From positions 12,090,001-12,154,000 of the forward strand of contig JAHCVI010000001.1 in the NCBI GenBank assembly GCA_019096155.1: 64,000 bases of DNA, read 5' to 3'. The DNA is from Staphylotrichum longicolle (lineage: Eukaryota; Ascomycota; Sordariomycetes; Sordariales; Chaetomiaceae). Numbering within the stretch: position 1 is the first letter of the stretch; every line of letters begins with the position of its first letter. A program made the position numbers and the translations under genes. This document shows, one piece after another, positions 33,017 through 43,773 of the stretch. The notes under the pieces were generated by a model. The model searched no databases. It had not been told where the DNA came from and saw nothing but the letters and a program-made list of their open reading frames with translations.

Positions 33017-34749
33017 TCAGTTTGGCTTGCCGCTGCTCGGGGCTTCCCCCTTTTGGTCGGCAGGCGGGGTAAACCAGCCGAAGAAGGACGTCTTCATGCT
33101 CTTCATGGCCTCCTTTTGGGCCTTCTCCATGGCCTCCTGCTCTTCCTTCAGCCACTTCTCGCCGTTCTTGCGGATTTCCTCCTCCAGCATCATGTAATTG
33201 CGGATGCCGCGCTCACGGGCAATGTCCTGCAGCATCTTTCCCTTGGCAAAGGCCTCCTGGGGGTTCTCTTCGCCTTCCGGAGCCACCATCAGGCTCATGT
33301 TGCTCGGCTTGAGGCCAAGGTGGCTGCTGAGCCAGCTCATACCTCCGCCGCGGGAGGACTGGGCCTTGACGCGCTTGTTGTGTTCCGCCCGGGCGAGTGC
33401 CTCTCTCCGGGCAAACTCTGTGGGGATATGGGTGCCCTCGAATGACTTGATGACCTTGCGCACATCGCTGTACTGCATTGTGTGGATGAACTCAAGAAGG
33501 GGGACCAAAGACACAAGCTCCTTGTCTTTCGGGTCGCCGGTCCACTTGGGCAGGATGATGGCGTTTTCGGGCTGTTCGCGCACATGCCTGGCGTTGGTGT
33601 CGATGATGATCACCTTTGACAGATCGCGATTGAGATAGGACAGGTCCTGTTGTACGGTCAGCAACGGAGCAACTGCCGAGTGCGACGCCAACAACACGCC
33701 AACCAAAGCACAGCATTGATCGGCGATCAGTCACATACCTTGATGATTTCACCATCCTTGTACTTGGTGGCTTCCCGGAAGAGCGGCCACATGATGAAAC
33801 GGTAAGGGTCCAGCTTGCGGACCAGGGGCTCGCCCGTGGCGAAGGGCACGGTGGTAAAGAGAACGATCTCGTAGTACTGGCTCAAGTAATGCAGAAAGTA
33901 GTCGACGCCGGGGCGCTTGGCCACCCGCCAACCGTGTTCCCGAGACCACTCGCTGTGGACAAGCATGTCCTCCAGGCTGATGCACAGAGTGTATGGTCGC
34001 TCGAACGAGGGGTCCGGGTCCGGGAGAAGCTTCTCAAAGGCTGGCTCCTGATAGTACGTGACGGTGTCGCCCATGCGGGCCATAGCGCGCTTCCACCAAA
34101 GGCCGGCGCTCCAGCCGTTGGGTACTTCGGGGTTCTTTGAGAGCTCTTCCTCGTCCCAATCCCTGCCGAGGTAGCCGACACCGACGACGGCCGACAGACC
34201 AGCCAAAGCAAACGCCCACATGGCCAGCTTTTGACGGCGCCGCTCCGTCGAGGAGACATAGGCCGACGCCGGCAGCTCGCCCTTGGTCCGGCCCCCACCC
34301 CCGCCAGCCTTGGCTGCTTCCTCCTCTTCGATGGCGGCCAGCACGGAGCGGTCGGTTGCGCCCGCGGTTTCGTATTCGAGGGTCGAGGGAATGCCCTGCG
34401 TGAGATCGGGAAGCTTGGAGAGGTCTGGTGTCGGTTCCTCGGCAGGTTCTTGTGGGGCGCCAGGCTCCGATGCTCGTTCAACGGCGGGTTGCTTCGGGGG
34501 TTCAGGGACGGGCTTCGGTGCGGACTGAGATGCCGCGGTGCTGGGCGGAGGCTGTGACGGTTTTTGGGCAGGTGTATTTTGTGGTTTGGAGAATCTTGGA
34601 GACTGCGGCTTGTTGTCCTTTGCCATGCCTCGGGCCCAGACGACAGGCAAGCTCCGCGGTCGAAGGGCAGCCGGGGCCGTGATAGTCGCCGCCCGCATGC
34701 CTGGGGCAGGGCGCGCGGCAGCTCGCGCGGCAGCTCGCGACAGCATCAT
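33017..34749 (-). CDS. tim50: Mitochondrial import inner-membrane translocase subunit Tim50
   Basis: Exons are 34749-33739 and 33646-33017 (GTATGT donor, AACAG acceptor; IIK joins DLSYLNRDLSKVII), encoding 546 aa. Tim50 is the intermembrane-space receptor of the TIM23 complex that takes presequence proteins from the TOM complex. An Ala/Arg-rich presequence (SRAAARAAARPAPGMRAA) is followed by a Pro/Gln-rich linker and one membrane segment (LAMWAFALAGLSAVVGVGYL, about residues 177-197). The FCP1/NIF-like domain follows: LCISLEDMLVHSEWSREHGW, AKRPGVDYFLHYLSQYYEIV and KVIIIDTNA. The phosphatase motif DxDxT is replaced by SLEDML, as in all Tim50 proteins, so no phosphatase activity is expected. 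The C-terminus is helical and charged (EKWLKEEQEAMEKAQKEAMK). An in-frame non-ATG extension to 34788 was not used. Confidence 0.97.
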
Positions 34750-35750
34750 AGCTCTTGTCCCGGTTCGGCCTTCTGTGAGATGGAGCAAGAGTCGGGAGTT
34801 TCGGTTGAGGATGGCCCAGATGCAATGGGCGGCGCCTGGAATGCAAGGTGCCGGAAAACCCTTGAAGACGTGGTTCAGCGCTGCGCGGAGTACGAAGTAT
34901 CATGAGCAAAAAATCCACACAGCTGGATCCCCTGCAACTTGTTTGGCTGCTGCTCGCTGCTGGAAATTTTCCCAACACACTTCGAGGTCCGCACGGACCA
35001 CCGCCGCGGCTAACTGGATGTGGCCGGTTTTCAATGTGGGGCAGTCTTTCGTCATGTTGAATCGAGCCTGGTGGAATCTTCGCTCGCCATTCGTCCCTGC
35101 AGCGACATGCGGAGGCATCCGCACTGGAGACTTGATGCTGCAACCCTCACGTGTCCCCACCTTGACTCGCCCCTCCAGATTCGGAGCGCCACTGTTTAAC
35201 CCGCCGATTTCTCCGAGTCGCCTGCTGGGCATGCTTTTGGGATGTTCACACTCGACTCCGGCGTCCCCAATCTGCCGCCAGCCTTCCCCTCACAACGCGC
35301 AGGACTCACGCAGCACTCCAGCTCTTGGCCCGTTTTTGCCGCCGATTCTTCTCTCTCTCTCTCTTCCCTCTCACTTCATCTCCTCCAGATTCCATGGGTC
35401 ACGCACCCGTCCACGCCGCAGTCCACACCAAACCGCCCGTCTTTCCGAGTTCACCAGCCATGGCTGCTGCGGATGCATCCTAGAGGGTGGCCCGATTGCC
35501 GTGTATCAGCGCTCGCCATGGGACCACCCTCCGAGTCCTGCCATCTCGCCAGCTGGAGCATACCGAGTGCGCCTACTTGTGGCCGATTCTGCATCCTGCC
35601 TCGGCAACCCTGAATGAGTTTGACCCTGGTACGAATCCCCATATCCCTGGCATGCTTGTCTCGTGCAGTCAGCGTTGTTAACATGGTGCCATAACAGCGT
35701 TTACCTGACTACCATAGCCTTTTCTTGTGGCTCGATCCCAAACGTTCACA
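34750..35750. other. Divergent promoter region
   Basis: This 1-kb stretch separates Tim50 and the 2EXR-like gene. It includes a pyrimidine run with (TC) repeats near 35349-35374. No gene is supported. Confidence 0.5.
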
Positions 35751-36566
35751 ATGCCGCCCAGACGACCCCCGAAAAAAGCGTCCCGCGCAGGCGGGGCGGT
35801 TTCTCGTCCGACCCCCGTCTCGACGACACCCCTCGGTTCGGCTCAGCCGTCCACCTATACCTCCGAAGCCGAGAACGGTCGCGACGGCGACGAAACTTCC
35901 ACGATCCCTATCCATGCCCTCACGTTGTCCGACACGCCCCAGTCGCCGCCTAGGTTGCCAAAATACAGGAAAAAGAAGCCGTTCCGGTTCATGGAGCTGC
36001 CGTCGGAGCTGCGCATCGAGATATATGCGTACCATTTTGAGGGAACCGGCAGTGTTATTGATCTTGACTCGGACAACTACAAGAGGATCCATCAGAAGCT
36101 GGCAATTCTCCGAACCTGCCGGGCGATTTATCAGGAGGCTTCACATGTCTTTTACAGCACACGCACGTTCCGAATCTTTCCCACGCAACCAGGGCGATTC
36201 TTCAAGACCAAGAAGCCGCTCCTCGCGCGCCTGAAGACCTGTCAGCGTTTGTCACTCACGTCTTTGGAGTTGCGCCTCGGCCCAGGCTGGAATAAGCCGC
36301 CACGGGGCTGGGTCGTGAATCCGGCGCTCGGGCTCGCCGAGTGCGTCAATGTGCGCAAACTGACCGTTTTTGTCGAGTGCGACCCGAGCGACAACGTCTT
36401 CAAGGGCTTCCGCAAGGCCGACGGATTCTACGAGTCATTCTGCCCAAGTGCTAGCTGCGGACCCACTTTGACGCTTGCTCAGCCGAGATGCCCTTCGTCC
36501 AGAGAACGCTGGACGGATCACGACGGAGATGATTGTGCGGATGTGGAGACGGCGATTGCCTTATGA
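35751..36566 (+). CDS. 2EXR/F-box-like hypothetical protein, C-terminus uncertain
   Basis: Uninterrupted frame of 271 aa from ATG 35751. After a basic, Pro-rich N-terminus (MPPRRPPKKASR) and a disordered linker comes the motif FRFMELPSELRIEIYAYHF and later ILRTCRAIYQEASHVFYSTR. This pair is typical of the fungal 2EXR or F-box-like family, expanded proteins of unknown function. After residue about 229 (DGFYESFC, near 36438) the reading frame no longer looks like the family; a plausible continuation (LRTHFDACSAEMPFVQ) lies in a different frame. The annotated last 40 residues are therefore probably wrong. The gene converges on the broken nitronate monooxygenase gene, whose conserved stop is at 36638. 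Confidence 0.6.
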   Translation: MPPRRPPKKASRAGGAVSRPTPVSTTPLGSAQPSTYTSEAENGRDGDETSTIPIHALTLSDTPQSPPRLPKYRKKKPFRFMELPSELRIEIYAYHFEGTGSVIDLDSDNYKRIHQKLAILRTCRAIYQEASHVFYSTRTFRIFPTQPGRFFKTKKPLLARLKTCQRLSLTSLELRLGPGWNKPPRGWVVNPALGLAECVNVRKLTVFVECDPSDNVFKGFRKADGFYESFCPSASCGPTLTLAQPRCPSSRERWTDHDGDDCADVETAIAL

Positions 36567-36637
36567 ACACTGGCTTTGGACAGCAAGCAGTGTACTGACC
36601 CGAGATGTGGTCTTCTGTATGATTGATGCTGCTAGCG

Positions 36638-37630
36638 CTACAGACCGCTCAAGGTCCGAACTATCTCTGTTGCTTTTTTCCTGGCCCTTCAACAATCTCG
36701 CCGCGCGACACGTCTTTGACCAGTCCGACGTTTGCGCCAGCATACGTCGCAGTGTATCATCAGGGCCCATGCCGCATCGCCCTTGCCGACGGCCTCGTCG
36801 TGGTGCTTTTTTATGTCTCAAATGCGCGCCGCTTGCGCTCCTCCCAGCTCCGGTGATGGTGCGCGGGTGAATTGCTCGGCCAGCGAACGTGCCGCGAAGA
36901 TGTACAGGTGAGTCCTGACCGTGTTGCGCCGCCGTCCGTCGCCAGCCTGGTACCCTAATGCGCGTTCCTGCGACGCGCCGTGGCTACGCCCGCTGTGGCC
37001 CCGCCCGTCCGCCACACCGCCGGCGGCAACCAGCGGGATGCCGGAGCCCCGCGTGGCGTCTGCGATCTCCGGCAGCAGCGTGATGAACCCGGCGCCATCA
37101 GACGTACGGCCATGCCCGCCTGCCTCGGCGCCTTGGACGACGAGAACGTCTGGGGCCGATGCGCTCCGCACCGCATCGAGCGCCTCCCGCAAGGTGCCGA
37201 TCTGGAGCCAGATCTTGGTCTCGGGCGATGCCTCGCGCAGTCGCTTCGTCCAGACGTCGACATCTGACTGGCCGTTCCGGGGCGCAAAAAGCCAGACGGC
37301 AGCTGGTCGGTACTGCGAGACTGCCGTTGCTGAGACGTCAAGGTTGCCGTTCCATATCTGGAAACCGACTCCGACGGGGAGGACAGAACCCGACTGATGG
37401 ATCCCGGAAGCGGCAACGAGGCCTTTTGCCGTCTCCAAGTCCACCGCCGTGCTTTCGGGTTTCAGGCCGGGACCGATGAAACCAAAACCGCCGGCGCTGG
37501 AGACGGCGACGGCGAGCTCGGGACCCGACATGACCCGCATCGGCGCGCCCACGATAAGAGGGGCCACGATCCAGGGGTACGCCTCCTGGAACCGTTTCCG
37601 GAACCCCACAGACTGAAGCTTGTCTTCCAT
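36638..37630 (-). pseudogene. Nitronate monooxygenase (2-nitropropane dioxygenase-like), 3' third broken by several indels
   Basis: From ATG 37630 (MEDKLQSVGFRKRFQEAYPW) the minus strand is intact to about 37005 and encodes the FMN TIM barrel of the NMO family: PLIVGAPMRVMSGPELAVAV, SSAGGFGFIGPG, VLVVQGAEAGGHGR and IPLVAAGGVADGRG. These enzymes oxidise nitroalkanes. Beyond this the coding text survives only in fragments in changing frames: GYQ near 36950, NTVRTHLY near 36917, then VGKGDAAW, YAGANVGLVKDVSRGEIVEG and KKATEIVRTLSGL, with a family-like stop at 36640-36638. At least five indels and an apparent loss of the GTRFLAS segment are needed. The uninterrupted frame instead ends at 36818 with an alien tail. 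It may be a decaying gene, or a poorly resolved sequence; the adjacent gene is damaged in the same place. Confidence 0.75.
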
Positions 37631-40511
37631 GTTGATGTCTTGGGTGCTCGCGATGCTGCTGCTGTGGTACGGCCGCGATGCAGGAAATAGCGCTCCGACA
37701 ATCGACCTTTGACGCTGTGCGCTCGCGGAGGTGGTGTGTCGGATGAGGTCACGGTGGAGATGAGTCAACCCGATGGTCCCTTTCCGCCGGCCCCAGTCGC
37801 TCTGTGCTGCGCTTGCATGCCGCCGAGTCTCGGCTATCCGCGCAAGTCTTGACAGAGCAGGCTGATAATTCCCGGACAGTAAAACCGAGGCCCATGACCT
37901 TTTCGGCCAGTTCGGCGGCTTGATCAAGGCCATGGGGCAAGTGGGATCAAGAGCTTGAGAGGGGAGGAACGGATCTGGGCGTTCTGGTGAGTGGGTCACA
38001 ATGCTGCCGTCACATGCCGTAACAGCCAGTTACACAATTAAGGTACCTGGGCCACTCAAGACTGAACGTTTCCGAGTAATCGTGTCATCACAAGAGTTGG
38101 GTAACAACTTTAACTTCTCCCTCAAGGCTTTAGTGGCATTATGATGGTTACCTGGTATATATCTTTTCGGCCATAACCGTTGCATCGAATGATGTCCTGA
38201 AAACCCCACCACGCCCATAACGTCTGCTCACGCCCCTATAGAGTGTCCGTGTAAGGCGAGGTATGTTCTTGTCATCGTGTCGCTTGATCATATCCTGTTC
38301 CACTGGCAAGAATGTGTAGGACGGTATCGCACATATCCACTAGAACGATGGGGCCAAACCACTACTGTCCGACCTTAGACAGCTGCGAGTTCAAGCTGGC
38401 GTCATCACATTCAGGGACGATAGGTATTCCCATGCCTCCTACCACCGCCGTTGGGGTACTCCTTGACCGTGATTGGACTATTGAGAGGGTTCACTGTTTA
38501 CCAGGAAGCCAGTAGTGCGTCCCATATATCACTCTCAACCCAGGTATTCGAGTTCTTGTACAAACCAGGCACTCCTGGCCCTGGTCTCTTTTATACTCTC
38601 CGGCAAGGAGGGTGTACGGTGCGGCTCTGGCTGAACCTCTTGAAGATGGGAGTTTGTAGCAGCATGACAAAACAAATGAAGGATCCGGGGCGGAGGTTGA
38701 GGGGGTGTATGAGAAGGTGGAACCAAATGAACCTGAACGACTTGGGTTCACACCGTGAACTGATTCCTGACACGGGATGGCTACTTCACAGATGAAATAG
38801 TATCCATCTTTCTCCTCACGCGGCAAAGTTGGATTCCTAGTCGCGCTGCAAGGTTAATGACATTCAGCACTTTGGCCATAACCCGAATCGCATCTTGAGC
38901 GGTCCGGTGGGAAAGAACATTCGCTGAGAAAACCCTCCGCAGGTGCCTATTCCCCTTATCGTGCTCACCTGATCTTCTTATTTTGTGCCTCAGAAGTGCC
39001 GAATTCCTTCAAGTCGACCATCAGGAACTGGGGTTGAGGAAGGTGACATCGCAAGGGCGGCCCGGAAACGCTCGGGCTCGTTAGGGTGCTACACTAGGAG
39101 GAAGCTAGAGAAATCCCATTTCAGGCGAGCTTCCCCGCTGGGCTGATAGCCTGATGGTCTGTTCTGACGGAACGCTGGCAAATATCTATGAATATCGCAG
39201 AATCACCGCGCTGTGTTGGGTGCATCGGCAAGACAGACCGGATTGCGTTAGCATGAGCTCCCCCTGGCCGCTTTGCCGAAGATCCGGAACACGAACCCAT
39301 CGTAAATTTGGTTTGATCTGGTGGGGTTTGGCCCAAGCGCGCCAAAAGATTCCACTTTCGATCAGAGAAGCCACAGTGGGCACCACCTTGCCCAATCAGA
39401 TCGGCTGGCCCTGTTCGCCGCGGGCTGACATGGCTGTTTTCCCAACAGGAAGACAGGAGAACGAACCCATTCCGCCATCCGAGCAAACAGGCCACGTTTT
39501 GACCCCAGCTCAGCCCAGAAAGGTAATTTACCTGCGGCTTTGCAGCTCCCACAGACCATGCCGACGTGAGGAAGAGGAGTGAGTGCATGGCCCAGGGGAA
39601 GCGTCTCGTCAACCGGCGCAGTGGCAAAACCAATTTGCCAACAGCATGTGCTCAGACCTTCGGGGATTCGGAAAGGAGCGCTAGATGCGACTAGCAAAAA
39701 CGCGACCAGCAAAAACGCGACCAGGCAGCTGTTGCCCGGCTCAGCCCGGGACTTGACTTGTTTAATCCTGGCGTCCCTTCAGCGGCCTCGGATGTGCTCC
39801 GAGGCGTCGAGGTGTCTGAGAGCTTTTAGATTGTTCCGATGGAACCCCAAACCCTTGTCGTCTTATGCACCAACCCCTCAATGCAACAATCCCCGTCTTC
39901 CCTCGTGGCTCGCCTGAGCCTGGACCCGAAGATCAAGGTAACCCCGGCAGTCGGCAAGGAACCAGCCGGGGGGAAGGGGGGAAGGTTTCCATCTCAACCA
40001 CGGGCTTGGGTCAGCAGCGAAGTCTCCGTTTTGCCTCCCTGGTAAGCGCGGATACCGATAACCTGACTTGAATGCAATGGCTACATACCCTACGATCGAG
40101 ACGAGGTGAGGGCATGATGGATGGTGGGGGAAAGGGACGCCAGGTCCCGGGAGCCGGTGACTTGGACTGCCGTTTCAAGTTTCCGCTGAAGGAGGGAGGC
40201 ACTGCTGCAAGGACGATGCATGTGCTCGACCTCGTGTCATCTGTGCTTTGACTCCCGCTAGCGTTAGTGTCTTGCTCGTTCTCGATCTTTGACTAGTTAC
40301 GTTGCGGCAGGGGTTTCGTTCAATCCCACCACCAACACTGGCGTGATCTGGGGTATCGGTTTCGATGGCCCTTGACTGGGTCTGGCCATGTTGGGTTTAT
40401 TTATCTTTCCGACGCACCCCGTTTCCTTGATCCGCCGCGCTGGAGACACTTCCAGTTGCGGATGATCAAGACAGCCGAACCTCTGCCCCCTTGTCACCAC
40501 CGCCGCGCTCG
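37631..40511. other. Long gene-free region (2.9 kb)
   Basis: It lies between the nitronate monooxygenase 5' end and the SAT4-type gene. The frame of the monooxygenase stays open upstream to 37999, but with no family match. I find no other gene, RNA or transposon. A 15-bp unit is repeated twice in tandem near 39692-39721. Confidence 0.5.
39692..39721. repeat. Two-copy 15-bp tandem repeat
   Basis: The unit AGCAAAAACGCGACC occurs twice in tandem in the gene-free region. No function is apparent. Confidence 0.6.
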
Positions 40512-41909
40512 ATGTCTTCAAGCTCTGCAGACGCCGGTCCGAAGCCGGACCAGTATGCAGACCCAGTCACTGTCACACCAGACCAGCTTGCTTTTCTCCC
40601 TCACGACAATGCCGGCCCCAAGCTCAACGGCGTTATCTGGTCTCTGACCGCATTGTCCGGGTTGGTCCTCGGCTTGCGTATCTACTGCAGATTGAGCAGA
40701 CGCAAGGGCCTCTGGTGGGACGATGGATTCCTCATTGCAGCATGGGTGAGCAGACTGTACCCAGTCGGGCATTGCCATTATGTTGTTTGCTGATCCCAAG
40801 TTTCCTAGGTCTGTATCACGATCGAGTCTGCTCTCCTAACGGCCATGACCGGGCTAGGATATGGGCTGCACATCTGGGACTTTGATGTCATGAACAACAT
40901 GCCCCCCCTTTTGAGGATTTTCAACGTTGCCGGCACCTTCTCTGTCACGGCGGCCATTTGGTCCAAGACCAGCTTCGGCATCACCCTGCTGCACCTGACC
41001 AACGGCTGGGTCAAGAAGACGGTCTGGGCCATCCTCATCACCATGAACATTGCCATGGGATTGAGCGCTCTGTTTCCCTGGGTGAATTGCACGCCGCTGC
41101 GCAAGGCTTGGGACATGTTTGCCGTGGGAACATGCTGGGACCCCAAAGTCATGGTGCACTACAACATTTTCTCTGGCGTTTACTCGGCGTGCTCCGACAT
41201 TGCGCTTGCCTTGCTTCCTTGGCAGTTTATTTCCGGCCTGCAGATGAAGAAGAAGGAAAAGATTGGAGTCGGTATCGCCATGAGCATGGGCATCTTGTGA
41301 GTACGGGCGTCCCCATTGGCCCTCGCTGTTGCTGACTGCTTGATTCTTCTCTCCAGCGCTGGAATCACCGGCCTCATCAAGGTCAGCCGGATTCCGAAGA
41401 TGCTGTCCGACGACTTCGGTGAGTTCATACTAAAACGGCAAGGGCAATGACAATGTTCACTGTGCGCTAACCATGGATTACAGCCGACGGTGTCGATCTC
41501 TGGTATGTTTAAGGAGAGACACAAAAGTCCGGTGAGAGGTACATGCTGACATTATTCCAACAGGCTCTGGGGCAATACCGAGACGACAGTCACCATCATC
41601 GCTGCCAGCATTCCAATGCTTCGGGTCATGATCCGGGATGTCGCCGGCTCCCGAAGGGCATATGGTTCGAGTGATGGTGAATATTACAAGGACCAGTCGG
41701 GGAAACGCAACACAAGGGTCGTGACTATCTCCAGCGGTCCAATGGCCAGCGATGTCGAGATGGCGAAACAGATCAACGACGATGACAGCGACAAGGGCAT
41801 CCTCGACGACAACCATCATGATGCCGTGAAGATGGGTCGAATCGTGCAGACCAACGACTTCCAGCTGAAGTACGATACCCGAAAAGTCGAGAATGGGACG
41901 CGAGGGTAG
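40512..41909 (+). CDS. SAT4-family (rhodopsin-like) integral membrane protein
   Basis: Exons are 40512-40745, 40809-41296, 41357-41418, 41484-41502 and 41564-41909, encoding 382 aa. Exon 4 is only 19 nt, but its junctions restore FADGVDLWLWGNTE, matching the family. Seven membrane segments are seen, starting with NGVIWSLTALSGLVLGLRIY. Family motifs include LWWDDGFLIAAW, the T-rich CITIESALLTAMTGLGYGLH, SKTSFGITLLHLT, NIFSGVYSACSDIALALLPW and the final TTVTIIAASIPMLR. The long polar C-terminus is cytosolic and rich in Asp and Lys. SAT4-type proteins are abundant in filamentous fungi; some relatives (Pth11-like) act as surface sensors, but no ligand can be inferred here. No CFEM domain precedes it. 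Confidence 0.92.
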
Positions 41910-42745
41910 AAGGGCAAGCCCGACGACAAACCCATTCCTTGTTTGTAAGGCCAGGCATGTTTGTGTTCCGTCTCCTTTTAGCAGTTTGCGGATTAGGAGA
42001 CGAGTAGTCCCCTTGCTGGGACTTTTTTATTAGTACTGCTGGTGATGATTGGGCTGGAAGCTGGCTCTGTAGTGGCTGTAAACCCTTCGTTCCAATTTTG
42101 TCGCTATCTAAATCCTTCGTTCACTTCTGTCGCTATTGATTCATACATGTCAACATGCCTACTATCGCGCTCCACTGGCAACATTTGGGATTGGGAACCC
42201 GATTGTCGGAGAACGAACCGATGGCTCTTTGCCCTGAAGTCTTGCTACGCCCTTCTCATTTCTAGGATGTTAACCGGTTGTCGAGTTTGCTCCATATCTA
42301 GTGAGGAAGCACGCCTTATCTAGTCCTCTTCCTCCCGCTCATTGCAGGTTGCAAGCTATGTTCGTTGGCGACTCGGGAAGCTAAAGTGGCATCCATCACT
42401 CAGCTCTCTCTGCAACAACAGGAGCCTGAGGTGACTCGTGCATTGACGTGTATGTTTGGATCGGCGTTGCGCTGCATTCAATGGGTGAGGAGGGCAGCCC
42501 CAACGGGGGGTTAGGCGTCCTCCGTCATCGGGAGGCAAGGCGTTGACAATTGAGGAGCTTTACATGCCTTTGGCAGTGATATGGCATCCGAAGTTGGTGG
42601 CTAAAGGGAAGAAAGCACCCAAAATCGCACCTTGCCCCTGGTTGATGATTGATGGAATTTCCGGTGCATTTACGACCCCCTTGATGGTGGGCATGATTGA
42701 GTACTACTGACAGCTGTAAAGCAATGGATGAAACTACTTTGCCAT
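41910..42745. other. Convergent 3' region with a 30-bp imperfect repeat
   Basis: This 836-nt stretch lies between the SAT4-type stop and the stop of the small membrane-like gene. It holds an imperfect 30-bp direct repeat at 42084-42143. Confidence 0.5.
42084..42143. repeat. Imperfect 30-bp direct repeat, two copies
   Basis: CCTTCGTTC followed ten or so bases later by TGTCGCTAT occurs twice with a 30-bp period. It is in a gene-free stretch and has no known role. Confidence 0.55.
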
Positions 42746-43341
42746 CTACTGCACCCATCGATCTGTCAGATAACCCGTCACAAAGGCGAAGACGGTTTTG
42801 TGCAGCAAGTCCACCACTTGCTCACCAACGGGCCATGTCCTACATTGTTCTCATGTCAGAAGTGTCCCTGTGGTTTTAGCAAAGAGCACTCACCAAGGGG
42901 GAGCCCCAACTCCAGTCCAATTCTCCAACGTTTGGTCAATTGCCAAGCGCAGTCCGACAAACATAAAATCAGTAAACGGTCCACGGAGACCGTAGTAGCT
43001 TGCCACGCCTCGAATAACGGCTGCCGCCGCCCCCTGGCCAAAATGCATTGCCATGTTAAGGCCCCAGAGCTCGTTTTGAGTGTTGGGTGTCACGTTAATG
43101 AGTCGTGCCAGTGTTTTTCCAGGAACTTCCGAGTTTTGTCTCCCTGTAAAAACTGCTCAACCTTTTCTGTCGCCGTCATGCTGCAAACTCACACAGCTAG
43201 TATCAGATCTGCCCAACTCGATCCAGATGGAACAACTCACGCGGCAACACCCAGAACACCAGCACATGCGCCGTAAACGAAGACTGTGCCCCATCCTAGT
43301 CTGGGGTGTGGGCGGACCGGATCAGTTGGGCGGCGGGACAT
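42746..43341 (-). CDS. Small conserved membrane-like fungal protein, frame-broken at a homopolymer
   Basis: I reconstructed this gene from splice sites and residue patterns. Exons are 43341-43241, 43180-42894 and 42839-42746, with GTGAGT donors and CAG/TAG acceptors. The 160-aa product has a hydrophobic N-terminal segment (WGTVFVYGACAGVLGVAAM), then TLARLINVTPNTQNELWGLN, MAMHFGQGAAAAVIRGV, FTDFMFVGLRLAIDQTLENW, TGVGAPPWTWP and VVDLLHKTVFAFVTGYLTDR. Similar proteins are, as I recall, common in Sordariomycetes and have no assigned function. In exon 2 the frame shifts at the run of five A (43148-43152, plus strand); one further base would restore EQFFTGRQ. Without that base the frame ends early at a TGA, so automatic callers will miss or truncate the gene. 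Confidence 0.7.
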
Positions 43342-43773
43342 TTTGAGTGAGATATCCTCAACAGCTCTCCGAGTATCTGCAAAAGGATTGCCGATTTGTC
43401 CAGCGGTGATTTCTCGCTGAGGTGATGCTGAGATTGATACAGTGATCTGTCGCCGGGACGGGAGTGGGCTGTGTCATGACGAAGACGACGTGGGTGGAAT
43501 GACATCATGTAAAGGAGGGTTAGGGCTAGTGGGAACATCGAGGCTGGCAAGCTGGATTCGACCGCTCAAAAGCCCAGGGGTTTGTCGTTCACAAGCGTGG
43601 TGCAAGGCCAGATGAGCTGGTGGTGATGACACGAATCAAGAATGGTATTTGAAAACGCTGTACAACTATTCATACATTCGTCGGGTATCAGAATCGCAGC
43701 AAGCTCCAATCACACAAAAAAACCCAAAGGCAATGAAACAAGCACCCTCAGCATCTCCCACGCCGCCCGCATC
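43342..43773. other. Promoter of the small membrane-like gene / 3' side of RhoGAP
   Basis: These 432 nt hold a telomere-like GGGTTAGGG at 43517-43525, about 176 nt upstream of the small gene's ATG. Nothing else is seen. Confidence 0.5.
43517..43525 (-). promoter_or_regulatory. Telobox-like motif (CCCTAACCC)
   Basis: The motif is in the promoter-side gap of the small membrane-like gene, oriented with it. It is one of three similar motifs in gene-upstream positions in this window. Function is inferred. Confidence 0.3.

Noticed and set aside
39154..39582. 142-codon plus-strand frame in the 37.6-40.5 kb gap
   Set aside because: No protein-like pattern; nearby frames of the other strand are equally open.
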